Part shown: one piece after another, positions 10,880-25,300 of the stretch
How the letters are laid out: each line of letters begins with the position of its first letter
Numbering within the stretch: the stretch's first letter is position 1
NCBI GenBank assembly: GCA_011033025.1
Contig: WFMF01000158.1
Coordinates: forward strand, 310,001-374,000
Direction: 5' to 3'
Length of the DNA: 64,000 nt
Origin: Beroe forskalii
Taxonomy: Eukaryota; Ctenophora; Nuda; Beroida; Beroidae
Position numbers and translations under genes: made by a program
The notes under the pieces: model-generated
The model's database searches: none
The model's input: only the letters and a program-made list of their open reading frames with translations
Told to the model about the DNA's origin: nothing

Positions 10880-13800
10880 ATGGGCTATAAATTTGCCATT
10901 GATCGAGGTGGAACATTCACTGATGTTTTTGTTGAGTATCCTGATAAGTCTCAGCATGTGTATAAGTTACTCTCAGAAGACTACCACTACAGAGATGCTC
11001 CTAGTGAAGCTATCAGACGTCTCATATCAAGGGTATGTCACATTTCATGTTACATGCTTCAGTAATGTGTCAATTGAAAATAGTGCTGACATCCATTAAT
11101 GGTTCAAAAGTTTTATGTTTATCATTTCTGTTATATCTTTTCTGTAGTACTTCTTTGTACATAAGTCTTTTAAACCTCAGGATATAAATACAATGATTAT
11201 TTGGGCTTCATAGGGACATGGAGTGCTCAACATATTGGGGCTTCATAGGGACTCCTATTTCCTTCATCTTTTTAATGAAATCAAGTATCAGCTGTGTTTT
11301 ATTTTTTCATGAAGATTATGAAACAATAAAATCTTGAAACTATTTTCAGTATGAAGGTTTTGAGATGGGTTATCCCATTGAAACAAAGAACATTGACTGG
11401 ATCAGGATGGGAACAACTGTTGCCACCAATGCTTTACTAGAAAGAAAGGGTGAACCTATGGCTTTTTGTGTGTCTAAAGGTTTCAAAGATCTTTTGCACA
11501 TTGGGAACCAAGCTCGACCATCAATATTTGACCTTGTAAGCAGCTTGAATAGAAATGTAAAGTTTTTGTACTATAAATTTGTCTCTTGTATTGCTTTTAA
11601 ATTGTCATGATTTCAAGGATTTAATTAAATGTAGGTATTTTTAAACCAATCATTGATTTATCCATAATCATTCTAGGTGAACATGCCTAATGAAATTAAA
11701 ATCTTTCTCTCTTGAGTTTGATTCCTCTAATTTTCAGACATGTAAATGTCCAGGTGTGCTCTATAGCAATGTGGTTGAGGTAGATGAAAGAGTAATTCCA
11801 GGGAAAGAGAACTGTGGCATATTTCCTGAGAATTCAGTGGGTGTAATTGTTGAGCAGCAATTAGATAAAGTAAAGCTCACCAAGAATTTAATTAACCTTA
11901 GAAATAAGGGAATCAAAAGTATAGCAGTGGCTCTCATGCACTCTTATTGGTTAGTTGTTATACATACCTAGACACAATTATATATTTTTGAATACTGATT
12001 AATGAAAAATGCTAACTAATCCATATCTTCATGATTTGAATTTCCTTAATTTGAATTCATGATTTGAATTTCCATAATATGAATATTGTATATGCTGTAT
12101 GTATCTCATTGAGTATGAGCTGGTAAGAAATTAAGAAATTTGTCATTTGATAAGTGTGTTCTAACATCTGATTATTAGCATCAGATTGTACTTAAAATCC
12201 TTTGCACTCACACCTATAACTATATTTTGGATTATTTGTGCTTTACTCAGCTTCTCAGAACATGAATTGGAAGTTGAGAAAATAGCTTTGGAACTTGGAT
12301 TCACGAACATATCCTTGTCACACAAAGTCATGGAAATGATTAAGATTGTTCCTAGAGGACATACAGGTTTTCTACTTGATCTTGGTATTCTACTCAATAT
12401 TTATAGATCCTGTAGTAACATGCTAAAAGGCTCTTTAGTCTTTATGTTCTTATGATTCCATTTCATGAACCTTTTAAATTGTTATTCGGTTCAGTTACCT
12501 GCTTTCTGCTATTCTTAATATTCAGCACACCAACATATCAGTCTTGCTGCATCCTATAGCACGACTGTTACCCCTCAGACAAGAAATTGTTATCCATGAG
12601 GGGTCTTGTCATTGGCACAGTGCATCTTAACTATTTTTTTAATTTTCAGCTTGTGCTGATGCTTACTTGACACCACATATCCAAGTCTATCTGAAAGGAT
12701 TCATGAGTAACTTTAGAGACAATCTAAAAGTTAGTATTGATTCATCAAAATTATCAGGATTTTCGGAATGAGTCAACTTTTGTATCCAATTTTTAATTTC
12801 AATCCAATAGATAAGAACATAGCCAGGAATTCATTACTGTACTCATACAATGGGCTATTAGGTATATAGATCCCAAAAATCTCAGGGGGTTTCTCTTCTA
12901 TTCATGCAATCAGATGGTGGTTTGACAAGGGCCTCTACATTCACTGGCAGCCATGCTATCTTGTCTGGCCCTGCAGGGGGTGTTGTGGGGTATGCTCAAA
13001 CCTCCCCAACTGGTGTACCCCTGGTAGGATTTGATATGGGTGGAACATCAACTGATGTGTCCAGGTACATTGCAGAAAGCTTGTAGTATTTTGATTTGAT
13101 TAAAAGATTAAAACACAAGGATAGATCCCATTGAACATGAGGAAATGTTGTTACAGTAATGAAATATCTTTTATGAGTAAGTAGTAGGTACCTAGGTACC
13201 TAGCTAATTGAGAGTATAGTTACTTAGTTACTGTCTTCTACCATGCGTATTATCTTTCCAGGTATGCTGGAAAGTATGAGCATGTATTCGAAACAACTAC
13301 AGCAGGTATCAGCATCCAGGCCCCTCAGCTGGATATCAACACTGTAGCTGCTGGTGGTGGCTCATGTCTGGTATTTCGAGCAGGTCTCTTTGTTGTGGGG
13401 CCTGAAAGTGCTGGGGCTAACCCTGGACCAGCCTGTTACAACAAAGGAGGACCTCTTACTGTGACTGATGCTAATCTGATGCTGGGTAGACTTAGACCAG
13501 ATCATTTCCCTTGCATCTTTGGTCCTGGGGAGGATGAGCCGCTCAATGAGGCTGCTGCCAGAGAGAAGTTTGTAGTGCTGACAGAGGAAATAAATGGGTA
13601 TCTGAAGAGAGATATGAGTGTAGAGGAAGTGGCACTAGGCTTCATTGAGGTTGCTAATGAGACAATGTGTAGACCCATCAGGGCACTTACTCAGGCTAAA
13701 GGTTGGTATTTTGCCCTGTATTTATCTATTAGTTCGTACAAATTGGTCATCATGTGAAAATTTAGATTATATACCTACTGCTAGATACTTGATAAATACA

Positions 13801-16800
13801 CTTGTATAACAATCACTTCAAAGCATGATCTATTTCCACCAGGTCATGACACCAGTCAGCACTACCTGGCATGTTTTGGTGGGGCTGGTGGGCAGCATGC
13901 ATGCAGCATTGCCCGGTCTCTGGGAATGAGGAAAGTGCATGTGCACAAGTACAGCAGTATTCTGTCTGCGTATGGGATTGCTCTGGCCGATGTGGTACAT
14001 GACACTCAGCGACACTGTGGGTTGAAGTTTGAGGAGGAGAACTGGAAGCAGATTAACTTGATGATGGAAACGTTGAGGGAGGAGTGTAGGGTGAAGTTGG
14101 GAGAACAAGGGTTCGAGAATGTGCAGCTCACTACCTTCCTGCATATGAGGTGACGAATAGTGACTGTAAGTGTGATGATGAATAACACGGCAGCCATGTA
14201 CATAATCAATTATACAGAGATTTTTGTGCGACTTCAATCACATTTAATTTCATGCAATAATTTTGAGAAATTAAATTATGGTAAAAAATGTATGATTCTG
14301 TCCCTTCAATGGTGATTGTATAACAAGATGACATCATGATGAAATTTTCTCAGGTACCAGGGGACTGACTGTGCTCTCATGTGCAGTGCCTCCGACCCCT
14401 CCTCCTACCTTAGTAACGATGGTTCCTATCTCGAGACCTTTGAGTCTAACTACAAAACTGAGTTTGGGTTTACCCTCAGTGGTAGGGATGTTGTTGTGGA
14501 TGATGTTAGGGTCAGAGGAGTGGGCAAGAGTGAGATAAACTTCAAAGATGAGGCTAGTAGAGAGTGATATAGTGAGAGCTTCAGGCTAAAGCAATTATAC
14601 TTGATACATTTGAATAGTGCTTGCCTGGTCATTTGACTCAAAACAATGATCCGACCTAGGGCTACCACTACAGTACTACTGAAATGTGGATGGACCTGCG
14701 AAGCTGCATCAAATTACCATTGGTACTATCAATGAACCTATCAAGTATCTCAATTTTAATTATTTCAGGATTCCGGTCGTCTGAAAGAACAGCAGGAAAA
14801 GGAAATCCAGATATACTTTGCAGGAGGATATCACAAATCAAAGCTCGTTGAACTAAAGACATTGAAACTTGGTTCCCACATCACTGGACCAGCTATTGTT
14901 TTGGATGAGAACAGCACAATTCTCCTTGAACCAGGATCCTCAGCCGAAATGACAAGTTCAGGGCTCGAGATTACAATAGAAGAATCCTCCTCGAAAGCTT
15001 TGACCACTGATCTAGATCCCATCCAACTCAGCATCTTCTCTCACCGGTTTATGAGCACTGCAGAACAGATGGGAAGGGTATTACAGAGGACTTCCATCTC
15101 TGTGAACATCAAGGAGCGTTTGGACTTCTCCTGTGCTATGTTTGATTCAGCAGGTGGTTTGGTGGCTAATGCACCGCACATTCCAGTGCACTTGGGAGCG
15201 ATGCAGGAAGCAGTGCAGTTCCAGCTGAAGCACTGTGGAGATGGCTTGGCTGAGGGGGATGTTCTCCTCTCAAACCACCCCTGTGCAGGGGGATCTCACC
15301 TTCCTGACATGACCGTAATCACTCCTGTCTTTCTTCCCTGGTATCTCTAAACCTGTGTTCTTTGTAGCCTCCAGAGGACACCATGCTGACATTGGGGGGC
15401 TCACTCCTGGCTCAATGCCACCTACCTCACAAACTTTAGAAGACGAGGGAGCTGCTATCTACAGCTTTAAGCTTGGTAGAGAACGGGGTGTTTAATGAGA
15501 GGGGCGTGACAGAGATCCTCATGGCACCAGGCAAGATACCAGGCAACTCAGGGACCAGGAATCTGGCTGACAACATCTCAGATCTGAAGGCTCAGGTAGC
15601 AGCCAACCAGAAGGGCATCCTGCTGATACAAGAGCTGATGAGGGAGTATGGGGTGGAGGTGGTGCAGGCTTACATGAACCACATTCAGAAGACTGCAGAG
15701 CTGTCTGTTCGGGAACTCATGAAGACTGTAAGTGCAATTGCCTTCAAGGTGTGGGGAATTAGGTTGTACCGTATAAACAATGAAAATGAAGATAAAATCA
15801 TTGTGTAAAATATTGTGTGCTTTAAGTATCTGCAGCCTCAAAACTTTCATAAATTTTGAAGAAATCGATGGCATTCGATGGCTTGTGTTTGTCTTCATCA
15901 CATAGTCACATCATTGCAGGTGTCTGCTGATACTATCGCTAGGACTGGGAAGAGTGAGCTGGTAGCATCAGATCAGCTGGATGATGGGAGTCCTATTTGT
16001 CTGAGAGTTGTACTGGACCCTGTCAAGGGGGTGCTGTCTTTGACTTCACTGGGACGAGCCCACAGGTGATAGGGGAATAGGAGAGGTGTTCTATGATAGA
16101 GCTGACTTTTCAAACTCTTTAAAAGACTTGTCACTTATCAAATACGATAACAACGACCCGATCGGTGAAATCAAATACGATAACCTGAAACCTTCTTATA
16201 TTAAAGCTAGTAAGTAACTGTATAATAATCACCATGTTGATCATCTCATCAGATACATTATATTACAGGTGATAGGTAACCTGAATGCACCCCGAGCCAT
16301 CACTCTCTCTGCTATCATCTACTGTCTGCGATGTATGGTGGGGTATGATATCCCTCTCAACCAGGGCTGTCTCATCCCTATACAAACTGTCATTCCCAAA
16401 GGTCAGTTTATGTGTTGCAAAGCATCATATTACGCATTTTTCCTCAAAGGTCTCATTTCATTGGAAATGAAAATATTTCTATCATCTGAAAAATGTGAAT
16501 TGAACTTGATGCAAGTTTCAGAAACTCAGAATTGCCTGGATCTGGATAAAAAGATCAAGCAAATGCCTGATCATGACTCTTTATTCCATAGGGAGTGTGT
16601 TAGACCCCAACTCCTGGTGCTGCAGTTATCGGAGGCAATGTCCTCACCTCACAGAGAATAGTGGATGTGATATTCCTAGCTTTCTCTTCCTGTGCAGCCT
16701 CTCAGGTGACTTCTGAATCATCCATTTGTTTCGAATGCCATGTAAAAGAATTATGAATTCAAATCCGTAAGATTTTTCACATTCTACTAAAAGCTCAAGT

Positions 16801-17944
16801 CCATGTCTGTAGAGTGGTGTGAAATTGGATCCTCCTCAAAGTAATGAACATCACTCCTTCCAGGGCTGCATGAACAACATCACTTTTGGAAGTGAGGAGG
16901 GGGGTTACTATGAGACAGTGGGTGGGGGAGCAGGGGCAGGGCCCCACTGGGAGGGTAGGTCAGGGGTGCACACCCACATGACAAACACCAGGATCACCGA
17001 CCCCGAGATAATCGAGACCAGGTTGGGGTACAGAAATAGATTTGGCAACTCAATTTTATACTAATTTTCGGCTGTCTATTAACCTTAATTTTACCCTTTA
17101 GCATCGATTGGTTTATTAACCAGTCATGTTGCTTTTCTTGTTACAGTTGCATCACTCTCTTTGAATACCAATACCAATACTACGGCTCTACAAGTATCAC
17201 TGTTACTGAATACTGCAGGTACCCTGTTCTGGTGGATCACTTCTCCCTGAGACCTGGTTCCGGGGGTGCTGGACTACACAGAGGAGGGGACGGCTTGGTG
17301 AGGAAGCTGCGGTTCAGGAGGCCCCTGACACTCTGCTGTCTCACTGAGAGGAGATCTACTGCCCCGTACGGCATGAACGGTGAGTGCTCACAGGACATCT
17401 AGTGGCTTTTCTTGCGGGGAAGGTTTTACTTGGAATGTGGCCACGCATCCGGGTGGCAGGCACTCTGTTACATGAAAAATTATTGAATTGCATACCTAAG
17501 TTTATTAATTCTTAGAAATTACGTAAGCAAAATTACTTAAATTAGTGTGGGTGATCACCGAGTGATGTTGCATTTTCCCTCTTTGGATCACTAAATCTCG
17601 CATGTTCAGGAGGAGGGGAGGGAGCGAAGGGCAGAAACCTGCTGATGAGAGCACGTGATGGTCAGGTGGTAAACTTGGGAGGAAAGTGTGCTGTCAAAGT
17701 CTCCCCTGGGGTATGTGAACATGCAATGTAAATGACTTCATTCGTTCGCAGCCACATGGTTGGATAACATCCCGATGTACCTACAATCACCCTTTTTGAA
17801 AAAAAGGAGTTTTTCTTTGGATTATAAAAGTTATAAGAATATTTTTAGGACGTTTTTGTTTTGGAGACACCAGGAGGGGGAGGCTGGGGTTGTCCTGACA
17901 ACGAGAAAACCACCAATCGGAGGAGAGGAAGAGGTCACGTGTAG
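10880..17944 (+). CDS. OPLAH: 5-oxoprolinase, 17 exons, with several frame breaks
   Basis: ATP-dependent cytosolic enzyme that opens 5-oxo-L-proline to L-glutamate in the glutathione (gamma-glutamyl) cycle. Exons: 10880-11032, 11350-11535, 11738-11949, 12251-12366, 12650-12729, 12886-13064, 13262-13701, 13843-14149, 14354-about 14566, 14769-15727, 15920-16065, 16269-16401, 16592-16705, 16864-17021, 17219-17379, 17610-17710, 17849-17944. Hydantoinase A half: [51 protein letters not shown]. Hydantoinase B half: [42 protein letters not shown], ending TPGGGGWG near the C terminus. It is collinear with the whole animal family (about 1,290 residues). The frame breaks by one base near 15332, 15473, 16029 (G run) and 16613, and the phases of exons 9 and 10 do not match. 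Splice sites stay intact, so the breaks may be sequencing error or a young pseudogene. Confidence 0.93.
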
Positions 17945-18774
17945 ATGCGATGCCAGGTAACACAACACATGGCAAATTCCCACGGGTTGAAGCAACGGGG
18001 AGTGTTGCTCAGTATGTCAGGAACCAGGAATCTGCTTAGTTTCGAATAAGATGGGAGTAGGACTCCTCCTTCCCAAATCATATACTCTATGATCAGACTT
18101 TGGAGCTATAGTAATTTTATTTCTAAACTGATTAAATCATTACCAGAAGTGTTTAAGTGAGCTTTTGTTATAATATTAATACAGATAAATCTGAGATTTT
18201 TAACTTTTTAGGTATCTTTATGTATGATTTCCAATGATTTTTGAAAGTATCAAGCTATGATTGATTATCTTATTATGATATTCAAATTCTAGGATAGAAT
18301 TTGCCTACATTTCCAATAATCTGGTTGTATGCATTCGGCTCATATACCCGGGCTTTTGTACCTTACTACTTTCCAGTGGAATAATGTCTGGCAGTCTGGA
18401 ATATTGGAATCAAATTCCCAGTCAAAAGCTGAAAATGGCTCAAATTTTGATGACATGCATGAGGTTATTTTTGACACATTTAAAAATGAAGGACTCAAAA
18501 GCATGAAATTTCCTACCGAATGCCATAATCGGCACTTCAATTCCTAAATCTGTTACCCCATTCCTAAAAAAGCCGCTACATTCCAAAAAGCCCGTATTCC
18601 CAGCACATTTCCAATTCAGCCGCTACATTCACAGTCAGAATTTCGGTCAAGAGCATTTCCATTGGCCACTCTTTGCTTAAATTTTTACATTCTCAGCCAA
18701 TTTTGTAAAGCATTCCATTGAGGAGTATTTCCTTTCCTCCTGATGTACTGGACTATCGTTCGGGTAGGCCCTTA
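17945..18774. other. Intergenic between OPLAH and the crystallin gene, nothing recognised
   Basis: Low-complexity AT-rich DNA. The words CATTCC and CCGCTACATTC recur at about 18550-18720. No gene or RNA seen. Confidence 0.4.
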
Positions 18775-18965
18775 GATAAGCCTATGAGGGAAGTTAAAGG
18801 GTCGCCATAGTAAGAAAAGACCAGTTAACCGGGCTTTTTAAGCCAACCGAAACCGAATATTTTGATTTACCAATTAACCGTTTAGGGAAACGACCGCTTC
18901 ATCGAACCGAAACCGAAATACCGGTTAACTGGACGTTTTCAGCAAACCGAAACCGTAACTGAATT
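18775..18965 (+). repeat. Degenerate AACCGAAACCG repeat block
   Basis: The word AACCGAAACCGAA and variants (TTAACCGG, CGAACCGAAACCG, GCAAACCGAAACCG) occur about six times in 190 bp with irregular spacing. It is not a telomere-type perfect repeat. Confidence 0.5.
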
Positions 18966-19344
18966 TATTGAGGAATGGTAACCGGTCGTTTCTTTGTAAG
19001 CTTGTAATTGGTTGTTTGCTACCAAATATTATACTCACATGGTAAAATATAGACAAAAAGGAATTTGTTTTGGAATAAGAATTGAAAGAAATTGATTCTG
19101 ATTTGTAAATTTTTAAAACCACAGTTGCTATCATAATATCATATCTATACCTCCCGCTAAAACTATCAGAGTGTCAAGGACCAACAGTCAACATAACCAA
19201 ATCATTATGCTGTGCTAAAATTAAACCCTTAATTGAAATAATATCTTAATAACAGTTTATAATAGATTCTATGTTACATCGGATAAACAGGTGGTCTTAT
19301 ATTATTATTCTCAATATCAATCCTGCACATGAACATACGGTCGG

Positions 19345-22300
19345 TCAGTCTCCCACTCGGTTCGTTCTTACACAGGGTTTTCCGAAGGGTTTGACCGAAG
19401 ATATCGCCTTTTTCAAATATCCATTCCAACTGCCTGCACCAAACGATTTGCCCAGGTCGGGAACCCAGTCCCCTTCACACACACAGTTACATAGCTCCCT
19501 TTCTGGTTCGGCTTATCGTAAAGATACCAGTTCCCTCTCACGACCTGTGGCGATGAAAATGAGCGCCGGTTTGGAAAAATTATGGACGGATAACGGATTT
19601 TAGGGATGAAAATGATGAAAATTTGTCAAAGTAGGGGCTCTCCGAACCTGAACACTCTTGGCTTTATTATTCCACTTGCCGTCGCGGATGCGCTCAAAAT
19701 CATCATTCCAACTTTTGGTAGATTGAGTGAGGATCAGCTCATGATCGTCGTATTTTTCATCGGAGAACAGTACCAATTTGTGTCCGTCTGCAGGTAAAGA
19801 GTTTTAGAAGTGCGTCCATCGGATTCAGATATCTTTTCCAAAGAAATGAACCACTAATCTACAGCCAATGAGAGCGTGGCTTCGCATTGTCAACTAGCGT
19901 TCTCATTGGTTAGTGTGTACTAATCAACAGCCAATGAGAATGTGACTTCGCACTGCCAACTCATGCTCTCATTGGTTAGTGTGTACTAATCAACAGCCTA
20001 TGAGGGCGTGACCTCGCTCTGTCGACTCGCGTTCTCGGTGGTGTCAACTTCTTTGATTCATAATGGCGTAAAATGGTTCAAATAATTATAAAAATGGTAC
20101 CTACGAAATATAATTATGATAATATTGCTTATCAAAATAACGTAATATAGGATAATCAAACACCCTTAGGATACGTTTATATGAATTATCACACGAGCGA
20201 AGCGAGTGTGATAATTCGAATTATTGCTCGAGCCGAAGGCGAGTGCAATAATTCCAATTATCACTCGAGCCGAAGGCGAGTGTGATAATTGATATAAACG
20301 TATCCTTAGGGTGTTTGATTAATCTATTATATAACGTGAGAAACGGGCGGAGATCTACACTGGTTTTTCCAATAAAAAGCAGATTTAGAAGCTTTTAGAT
20401 ATAAAAACCCTTTGAGGTAGAGAGTAGAGGGCCAGAAATTGACTTGGGAAAATATCAAGATTAGCCAGAAATTTTAGATTAGAGGGTGAAGAGTGGCTAT
20501 GTATATCTAAATTTGCCTTCAAAGCATGCATAAAACGTAAGTACGGAATCTTTATAAACTTTGCTCATATCTTTTGATTCAACTAGGTACTATAAAGTGA
20601 TTGTCGATTGAAATGTGTAGCAACATCAAAAAAATTGAAAGATCATTTCTGTGTAAGTGTGTAACGCCGTAACGGATGCACATTTATAGGCAAATTGTAG
20701 ACTAGTAGTGAGGGTAATTACTTAAGTAGGTGCGCGGCTCATATATCGAATACCAGGTATACATAAACTCATGAAACCAAAACAAGATAACGTAATACGT
20801 ATACACTGATGTATAGTAATGGAGTGAGAGCAAGTGGTCTTTCTGGCACGTGGGTGCGCGGCTCATATAATGACAAACAAGGTATACATAAACTCATGAA
20901 ACCAAAACAAGATAACGTAATACGTATACACTGATGTATCGTAATGGAGTGAGAGCAAGTGGTCTTTCTGGCACGTGGGTGCGCGGCTCATATAATGACA
21001 AACAAGGTATACATAAACTCATGAAACCAAAACAAGATAATGTAATACGTATACACTGATGTCGTAATGGAGTGAAAGCAAGTGGTCTTACTGGCACGTG
21101 GGTGCGCGGCTCATATAATGACAAACAAGTATACATACTTACATAAACTCATATGAAACAAGATAACATAATATGTATACACTGGTGTATTGATTTAGAT
21201 CAATTGTGGTCTTACTCCTTTACTGGCACGTGCGTGCGCGGCTCATATAATGACTAACGTGAGTGATATAGGCCTGTAATTGTCGACCATGCCCTTATCC
21301 CCTTTCTTATGTACAGGTACAATCGAGGCCAATTTCCATTCTGCAGGTATGCAACCAGTTATGTATGCTATATTGAAAATTGAAGCAAGGGGCTTGGCCA
21401 GTGATGCAGCACAATTTTTCAGCACCATACCATGAATTCCATCAGGACCAGCAGCTTTTGAAGAATTCACCTCCTTAAGTAGTAACATGATATCAAGACT
21501 GTGGAATTCTAAGTCGATAAAATGATTGTTTGAACACATGTCTATGTCAATGTCATAATTACTTTCCTCACAGAACTGTTCAAAGAAAAATTCGTTAAAA
21601 AGGTTAGCTTGATCAGTGGGTTTGGTTCTGAAACGATTTTTATAATTCATAGTTTCAGGAATACGTGTCGATTTAGACTTGGATTTAACATATTTCCAGA
21701 ATTTTTTAGAAATAAGAGAGGGATCAGTGTCATCTACTACATTAAGACGCATTTTTTCGTCCATAGCTTTTTTGAATTTAGTTCTACACTTACGAAACAT
21801 TTCATGGTCTTCATCTGTACCTGACTCAGAGTTAGCTCTAGCCTCCATTTTTCTTTATCTTTTAGAATTTTATCGCATTCAGTGTCAAACCAGGGGGCTG
21901 GAACTGAAACTTAATTGATTTTTTCGGTATATATTTATCACAAGTATCAGTTAATATTGTTTTGAACTTTGGCCAAGATATATGTGGATCCTGATTTCCG
22001 ACGATGTTATCCCAATCAACTTTCTTTAGTTCAAAATTTATACTTTTCCAGTCGGCTTTACTATAATCAAAAACTTTACGTTTAACAGTTTTCTTGAGGG
22101 ATACATCTAATTTTAAATTGAACTGAATACCAAAGTGATCAGATGCACAAGCTTTGTCTTTATCTAAGACTTTTACCTCACTCACCAAGTCAGGTACATT
22201 CGTAAATAGAAGATCCAGAATATTTCCATTTTTATGCGTAGGCAAATTTATCAACTGAGTATGATCAAGTTCATTCATCAATAATTCCAAAAATTTTTGA

Positions 22301-25300
22301 TGCAGTTCAACAGTTGTTGAACTATCTGGCCAGCGAATTTCAGGAAAATTTAGATCGCCAATAAGGAGGTGCTTGTCTAACTTCTTTTTACTAGCCAAGG
22401 TCGTGAGGTAACTTTTGATCAGGTCAAAGTTTTCGACACCTAGTGTACCTACCCTATAGAACGTGGATAGACTGAAACGCTTTCCAGTCGGAAGTTTAAA
22501 GTTTAACGTGAGAATTTCAGCTTGGATTTTGATGAGGCCGACCTGTGTGGACTCTAAACCTATATCTTTTCTGTGTGCAATCAGCACACCTCCGCCATTT
22601 TTTCTGAATTTTTTGGGCTGTGTTGGATCGAAGGGATGCGTTTTTCCAGAACGGTCACAACGTATTACTTTGTAGCTGTTTTCTGGGAGGATTTCCGAAT
22701 CTAATATGGATGGCTTTGTCCACGATTCATTTAAAATGACAATATCAGGCTTATGCTCAAAAATAAAACTTTGGAGTTCATAAAGTTTTTTCATGTTCAA
22801 GGGTGGTGACTCGGATTTAAGGTCTCGTGGTATGATCAGACCCTGGACATTGTTGTAAAAGATCTTAAGTGGTCTGGTCTGCACATTTTGGTTTGATCGT
22901 GGGCCAGGGTTAAGTAGATTAGGGTTTATTATCGTTATTAGTATGAAGTTTAGTGTAAAACACCAGTAGAGTAACATTTGGAAAAGCTTATTTATTCTAC
23001 TAATAGTTGGTGTTCTAAATTTCTCCTTGCACAGAGTTAAACGATAAAGCACATAATATCTGACCTTCCTGTTTACGTGAGCAGATTTTATTATGATTGA
23101 GACGAGGATGGTGAAGAGATGTTTAATATGAGAAAGTGCAATGGTGAATTGGTGAAACTCATTTTTGAGCTGATTCCCAGACCATAAGTATGATACAGAT
23201 TTCATTGGGACATTTTTACAAGACGTGATTAACATAGACATACTTAATGCACCAAACAATGTTACGACGTACAGATACAATACAAGAGACACGTTTGAAA
23301 AATGTATTCGAAAAGAGCTTTTTCTTGCATGTGAACCCCTACTTGACTCAAGGCAACATGGGTTTATCAATGGTAAGTCCTGTACAACACAATTAGTACC
23401 ATTCACGCATGACCTTGCCACTGGCCTTAATGATAAAGCAAAGATGGATATAATTTACTTTGATTTTGCTAAGGCCTTTGATAGTGTGTCCCATGACCTG
23501 ATTCTCAAGAAGCTTAAGGAGAAGTATAAAATAGATGGTTTGATGTTACGTTTCATAAAGTCTTATCTTCAGGACCGGCAGCAGGAAGTAATTGTAGGAG
23601 GTTTCAAGTCAGGGGTCCTACCTGTCAAATCAGGTGTACCACAGGGCTCTATTTTAGGCCCCTTGTTGTTTGTTATCTTCATAAATGACCTGTTTAATTG
23701 TATTTCAGATGGCACAAACATCACCCTCTATGCAGATGACACTAAGATCTGGAGGGAAATATATCTTTCAGAAGATCATTTCACACTTCAAAGTGATATT
23801 AATAACCTTAATGATTGGTCCATAGCTAATAAAATGAAATTTCATCCTTCCAAATGTAAGGCACTATCTGTTTCTAACCAACGAAATATATTGCATAACT
23901 TACCTTTCACGATATTCATATACAAACTTGGTAATGTATTCATTGATTACACTCAGTCACAGGTAGATTTAGGAGTCACTGTCACAACCAAACTTCACTG
24001 GACTGAACAATGCGATAAACTCACTAAACGTGCAAGTTCCAAGCTTGCACTTCTCATGCGTACATGCCATTTCACTTCTAATAAGAGACAAAAAAGGGCA
24101 TTTTATCTCACTGTTATTCGATCAATCTTTGAACACTGTTCGGTTATATGGCACCCTATCAGCAAAAATCAGTTACATAAATTTGAGTCTATTCAAAAGA
24201 AGGCCATTAAATGGATAAATGGTCAACCATATGATCATTATAGTGATACCGTATATGCTGAGAAACTTAAAGAATTAGATATATTGCCCTTTAAAATCAA
24301 ATTTGCTCTGAATGATTTGTTATTGTTTTATCAAATTATCAATAGACTAGCGTTTGCCCGCGAAGATTCGCGGAAACAATCAACCTGATACCTTTGGTTC
24401 ATGTTGTATCCAGCAGCCAACAGCTACTTGCTTCATGACCTCATCTTGGAATTTGTTAAGTAATTGAATCACCATTACCGCTTACCGAGGATTACAGATA
24501 TTCGCGGAAATGCACCGCACAACATACTTTGTAATTTGAGATCACCTATATAGTATTGCCTTTCCATAGCATATATTAGCATTAGTAAACGCATGATATT
24601 TATTATGCAAATAACTAATCAACGGATGGTCCAATTCAAATTTTCCTTAAATAGTAATAAGCCCCTTAATTGGGAGAAGATTTTCCCGAAAAAAACGATC
24701 AAAAATATCAAATGCACTTCTTAAATAGTCATTTTACACAGACAGACAGACAGATGCACGAACACTCTGAAATTATTAATATAGATTGATCCCAATTGAT
24801 TTACCACCTCATTTTTCGATAACTAAGCCTCATGATGTGAGATTGACGAGAAAAACCTCTGCAATTATCGACAATACTGATCTTACTCACATCAAATGCA
24901 ACATTAAGCCACACTGTGATAGCTTTAGGAATAGTTTCTTTTATAGGACCATGATGCTCTGGAATAACATTCCATTTGAAATAAGGCAAGATAAATCCTT
25001 TGCTGTATTTAAATGTAAACTACGTAATTTTCTATTGTCCAGTGACCTAGGTTGGCCTGATTAAACTGCTGGCATAAATATCTCAATGGCCCCAGGGAGT
25101 GTCTAGTCGTCAGTATCATCTTGGGTCATACCTTTTTTCCAGTTCCCAAGTATGTATTTAAATGATATGATTATACATTTTTGTGTGATCTTGCAGCTGT
25201 TGCTAGTTTTTCCCATGGATACATGGATAGAGCTATTTAAATATTTTTGAGTTAAATTAAAATCTCCATTTCAACTTTTACATCATAAATTTTGTGACTA

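Noticed and set aside
18775-18965. Telomere-like AACCGAAACCG repeats
   Set aside because: Irregular spacing and sequence, internal location, and no match to TTAGGG-type arrays.
23285-23421. The N-terminal 45 residues of the long minus-strand endonuclease frame (starting MARSCVNG)
   Set aside because: They are the antisense of the plus-strand RT segment beyond the inversion junction.
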